64,000 nucleotides of DNA, taken from the NCBI GenBank assembly GCA_022559845.1, contig CM040128.1, positions 73,967,247 to 74,031,246 of the forward strand, in the 5' to 3' direction. The translations under genes were made by a program, and so were the position numbers. This DNA is from Amorphophallus konjac (Eukaryota > Streptophyta > Magnoliopsida > Alismatales > Araceae). The notes below the pieces were generated by a model. It was given only the letters and a program-made list of their open reading frames with translations. It did no database searches and had not been told where the DNA came from. Numbering within the stretch: position 1 is the stretch's first letter; each line of letters starts with the position of its first letter. Shown one piece after another: positions 61,389-64,000 of this stretch.

Positions 61389-61662
61389 CGAAGTACCGGA
61401 GTTCTAGAGGACCTATTCGTTGGTGAAGAGAGAGAAAAACCTAGTTGACCCGGAGGTCACACTTGGATCAAACTAGGTCTCACTTGGCAAAAGGAGTGAA
61501 CTGTTCACAAATAATCCACTCTAATCTCAAACATCAAACATTAAAATTCTGCGTTGCTTTCCAACATTGTTTGCATAAACTTAGTTGGGTCGATTTAATT
61601 GTGCTGTTTGGATTAAGTGCTTTGTGTGATAATTCCTTCATTAAGCTCTCTCTCTCTTAAGC

Positions 61663-64000
61663 ATGAAACTCCGTTCAGGTACGATCATCAACATGGCAAA
61701 CTATGGGTATACTTACGATGATGTGGATGAAAATGTTTTTGGTCAATCTCATGAGGACCATCACCAAGACCCCACCTATTATGAGGGAAACTATCTCCCT
61801 CCTCACCCTCATTATTCACAAGTTCATGTGGTTGATACCACCTCTCAAGAGGTTGAGACTCCCTCTCAGGCTCTACCTTCCAATACTTCGGGGAACTCTT
61901 CCCCATCCATCAACGTTACAGATTTAATCCAGGCTCTCTCTCAATTGGATGACTCCCAGCGGCAAGCCATTCAGGCCGCTTTGAAGGGGAAGTCAGTTCC
62001 CTCTTCTTCTTCCCCCCCCCCTTCCGGCCGCGAGTGGTCACCAGATTATCAATGACCAGGCGGTCTTGCATAAACCCCCCTCTCGTCCACCAACGCCTGT
62101 CACGGCCATACCGGCCCAGCAGGCGAGTTATTCTGCGGTTAGGCACCAATTCCCCCAACCTCCTCAGATCCTACGGTCGCCTATACCACGTTCTTTTGCT
62201 CAGGCCCCAGTTGAGTCCGACTCTAATGCTTTGCTACTTCAGAAGATGGCCCACATGGAAGAACAGCTTAAGAAAGTCACTGCGGCCCAGAATGTACCAG
62301 AAATCTCGCTCCCCACTCTGCCAATTTTCCATCTTCCTCCGTCTGAGATGCCGAACTTTCGGCGGTACAATGGAACTGGTAATCCGGTCATTCATTTGAA
62401 GGATTTTATGTACGAGACCTCCTTCTGGCAAGGCAACAAGGCTTCTCTGGCCTATTTATTCAGAAGATCTCTGGAGGGGCCAGCCCTCGAATGGTTTTAT
62501 TCCCTGGAGTCAGCTGATGCCAGTGACTTCGATGTTGTCCAAAGGAAATTCTTGCAAAAGTATAGAGACCGTGTTGGACCCTCCCTGTCCGTTACAGATT
62601 TAGTTGCGGAGAAAATGAAGGCTGAGGAGGACTTCATCATATTTGCTGACAGATGGCGGTCGATGGCCGAGAAGCTGAAAGACACATTGTCGGAACAGGA
62701 GCAAGTAAAGATGGTTATTTCTAATGCAACTCCTCAATTCCGCCATATTTTGGCCATGAACCGGCTGACTACTATGGAAGAGCTCTATGAGAGGGCTCGT
62801 TACATCCAGACACAGATGAAGGATTCGCCCATTATGGGCATGTTTGAGCCGAAGCCTCGGCTGTTTAAGAAAACCACCAATGTTAACAGCGGGCCCACAA
62901 CTGAGGGCACCGTCACAAATGAGCAAGTCGGCGCAGTTGGCAACCCCCACCATCAAGCTAACCCGCGTCCACCACCGCCTCCACAACAGAACTCTCATTT
63001 TAATCCTACTCCACGACCCCAATTCGCACCTCAACGCTCCTTCGCTCCACCGCAAAACCAAGCCCACCGCATAGACCCTCCAGCTCCACCACAATACCAT
63101 CAAGTGCCCCCACCTGCCAACTACGAACAACAACAAAGGAGACCACCACTTGGCCCCAAAAGGGACCACTATCCTCCACTTCCCGAAAGTCTCCCCGATA
63201 TTTTTAATGCTCTGATGGCCGCCAACTTGCTCGCCTTGCCAAGGGAAAGAACCGTGTGGCCCGCTAATGTTGACACATCCCGTTATTGTGCTTTTCATCG
63301 CAGCCCTGGTCACAACCTTGATCGTTGTTTCCACTTTAGAGATTACATTTATGATCTAAATGACCAGGGTGACATCAATTGGGATGAGATGAGGCAATTC
63401 AGAGCCGCTATGAAAGAAAGAAGGGCTTCTCGGCAACAGCAAAATCAACAACCCCAGCAATCCGCTCCACAACAAGTTCAACCACAGCAAGCTCCAGCAC
63501 CCCAGCAGGATATGGGGATTGTCCGTAATCCATTGCCAGAGCACGCCCCTAATCAGCATGTGAACCCTGTCACGTCCCTCTACGAAGTGCAGAGAGGACA
63601 GGGATGGCACGAAGAAAACGCCTCTGTCGGGGCATTTCATCACAATCCGAACCAAAATCAACCTCCGCGCCTTTTGCGCACCCTTCCGTCTTCTTCTACT
63701 CCTCTATCGGGACGTCCCCTTCTACGCCCCGTCAACCCAACTACCTCCACCAGTTCTACGGCCTTGCCGGCCCGCTCTCTCCTTACCCATTTGCCACCTC
63801 CACAACCTACCGCACGACAAACCCCACCTTCTACCACCAACTCTATACCTCCGCCGTCCAGGCCACTCCTACTTCGCTCACCGCTAGCACCCGCTACACC
63901 CTCTACCACTCCTACACCGGCAAGGACCCCTCCGCCAGCAGTTCCGCCACCTTTTGTGCCCAGACCTCTTCTTATTCCACCTCCCACCAATTCCCCCCGC
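61663..64000 (+). pseudogene. Gag and start of the polyprotein (element E2), frameshifted, partial
   Basis: The first part (61663-62055, 130 residues) starts MKLRSGTIINMANYGYTYDD like E1 Gag. A run of about ten C near 62012-62021 shifts the frame, and the first frame ends at 62055. The other frame is then open from about 62042 to the window end, about 650 codons. It holds the complete capsid domain (MPNFRRYNGTGNPVIHL, LEGPALEWFYSL), CAFHRSPGHNLDRC and the Pro-rich linker toward protease. At the place where E1 Gag has a TAG, E2 reads through with Gln codons. One indel in the C run is the only visible defect. Confidence 0.85.

Larger units (their letters stand above)
60421..61662 (+). other. 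Leader of E2, no gene
   Basis: Contains the 26-bp minisatellite (60452-60552), about ten dyads (60641-61118) and the 108-bp block (61279-61388). Its open frames are translations of the repeats. Confidence 0.7.
59069..64000 (+). mobile_element. Element E2: second Tat-clade element, 5' part, runs off the right edge
   Basis: LTR, PBS-like site (60405-60420), leader with minisatellite, dyads and 108-bp block, and gag follow the same plan as E1. Gag identity to E1 is roughly 75% by eye, so it is a distinct family member and not a recent duplicate. No TSD or independent 5' flank separates it from E1. Confidence 0.8.

Noticed and set aside
62600..63334. 244-aa minus frame in E2
   Set aside because: It is the complement of the E2 gag frame, which is open on the plus strand and homologous to E1 gag.
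1..64000. Host genes, rRNA, tRNA genes or organellar DNA
   Set aside because: All recognisable coding belongs to retrotransposons or to the two genes inside E1. The PBSs resemble tRNA ends but no full tRNA gene was found.

Overview
The window is plant nuclear DNA, almost certainly from an angiosperm with a large repeat-rich genome. It consists essentially of nested LTR retrotransposons, and I see no host single-copy gene, rRNA or tRNA gene. The evidence is several LTR pairs with 5-bp target-site duplications (TSDs), primer-binding sites (PBS) matching initiator tRNA-Met, Ty1/copia and Ty3/gypsy gag-pol frames, chromodomains, and plant-specific captured genes with GT-AG introns. Letters A to I name the elements.

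Layout. A (1-12046, minus) is a Sirevirus-like copia element. Its gag runs off the left edge and its very long 5' LTR (1003-12046) is split by C (1729-9402, plus), a complete non-autonomous chromovirus-type element with TSD CCTTC. A sits inside the reverse transcriptase of B, a second copia element on the minus strand (12047-14204 and 25058 to about 26112). B is itself split by D (14205-25052, plus), a nearly intact Tekay/Del-like chromovirus with 3.1-kb LTRs, TSD TTGTT and only two in-frame stops. From about 26113 to 33650 lies F, a decayed gypsy gag region interrupted by solo LTR G (30306-33594, TSD TGTAC). H (33651 to about 35544) is a copia-type LTR remnant. I (35567-40886) is a gypsy LTR plus PBS followed by about 2.2 kb with no recognisable coding. 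E1 (40887-60401, plus) is a giant Tat-clade element: LTR, leader, gag, protease, G-patch, RT, RNase H, a second RNase H and integrase, then two genes on the opposite strand, then an LTR. E2 (59069-64000, plus) shares that last LTR and continues with a second, diverged leader and gag to the window end.

How the parts work together. The sense genes supply normal retrotransposition functions, mostly broken by single stops or frameshifts. The two antisense genes of E1 look much better preserved than its pol. One encodes a plant mobile domain (PMD) protein in eight exons, with every complete exon a multiple of three. The other encodes a PMD/DUF7745-like protein in two exons with its own TATA box.

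Most striking signal. The non-coding DNA of D, E1 and E2 is packed with a rigid 19-bp dyad, half-site ACGNCC, 7-nt spacer, inverted half-site. Arm changes are often compensated (ACGCCC/GGGCGT, ACGACC/GGTCGT, ACGACT/AGTCGT, ACGACA/TGTCGT). It occurs in D's LTRs, E's LTRs and leader, the first intron of the PMD gene and the space between the antisense genes. LTRs G and I carry the same architecture with other half-sites (ACGGYC, RCGGTC). LTR H carries longer GTCGAC dyads, and A's LTR carries about 60 direct copies of TGTAYAGACTT. A separate block of about 108 bp is shared by D's LTR, G's LTR and the E leaders. I propose family-specific motif arrays recognised by a factor, possibly one encoded by the element, as the candidate undescribed system.
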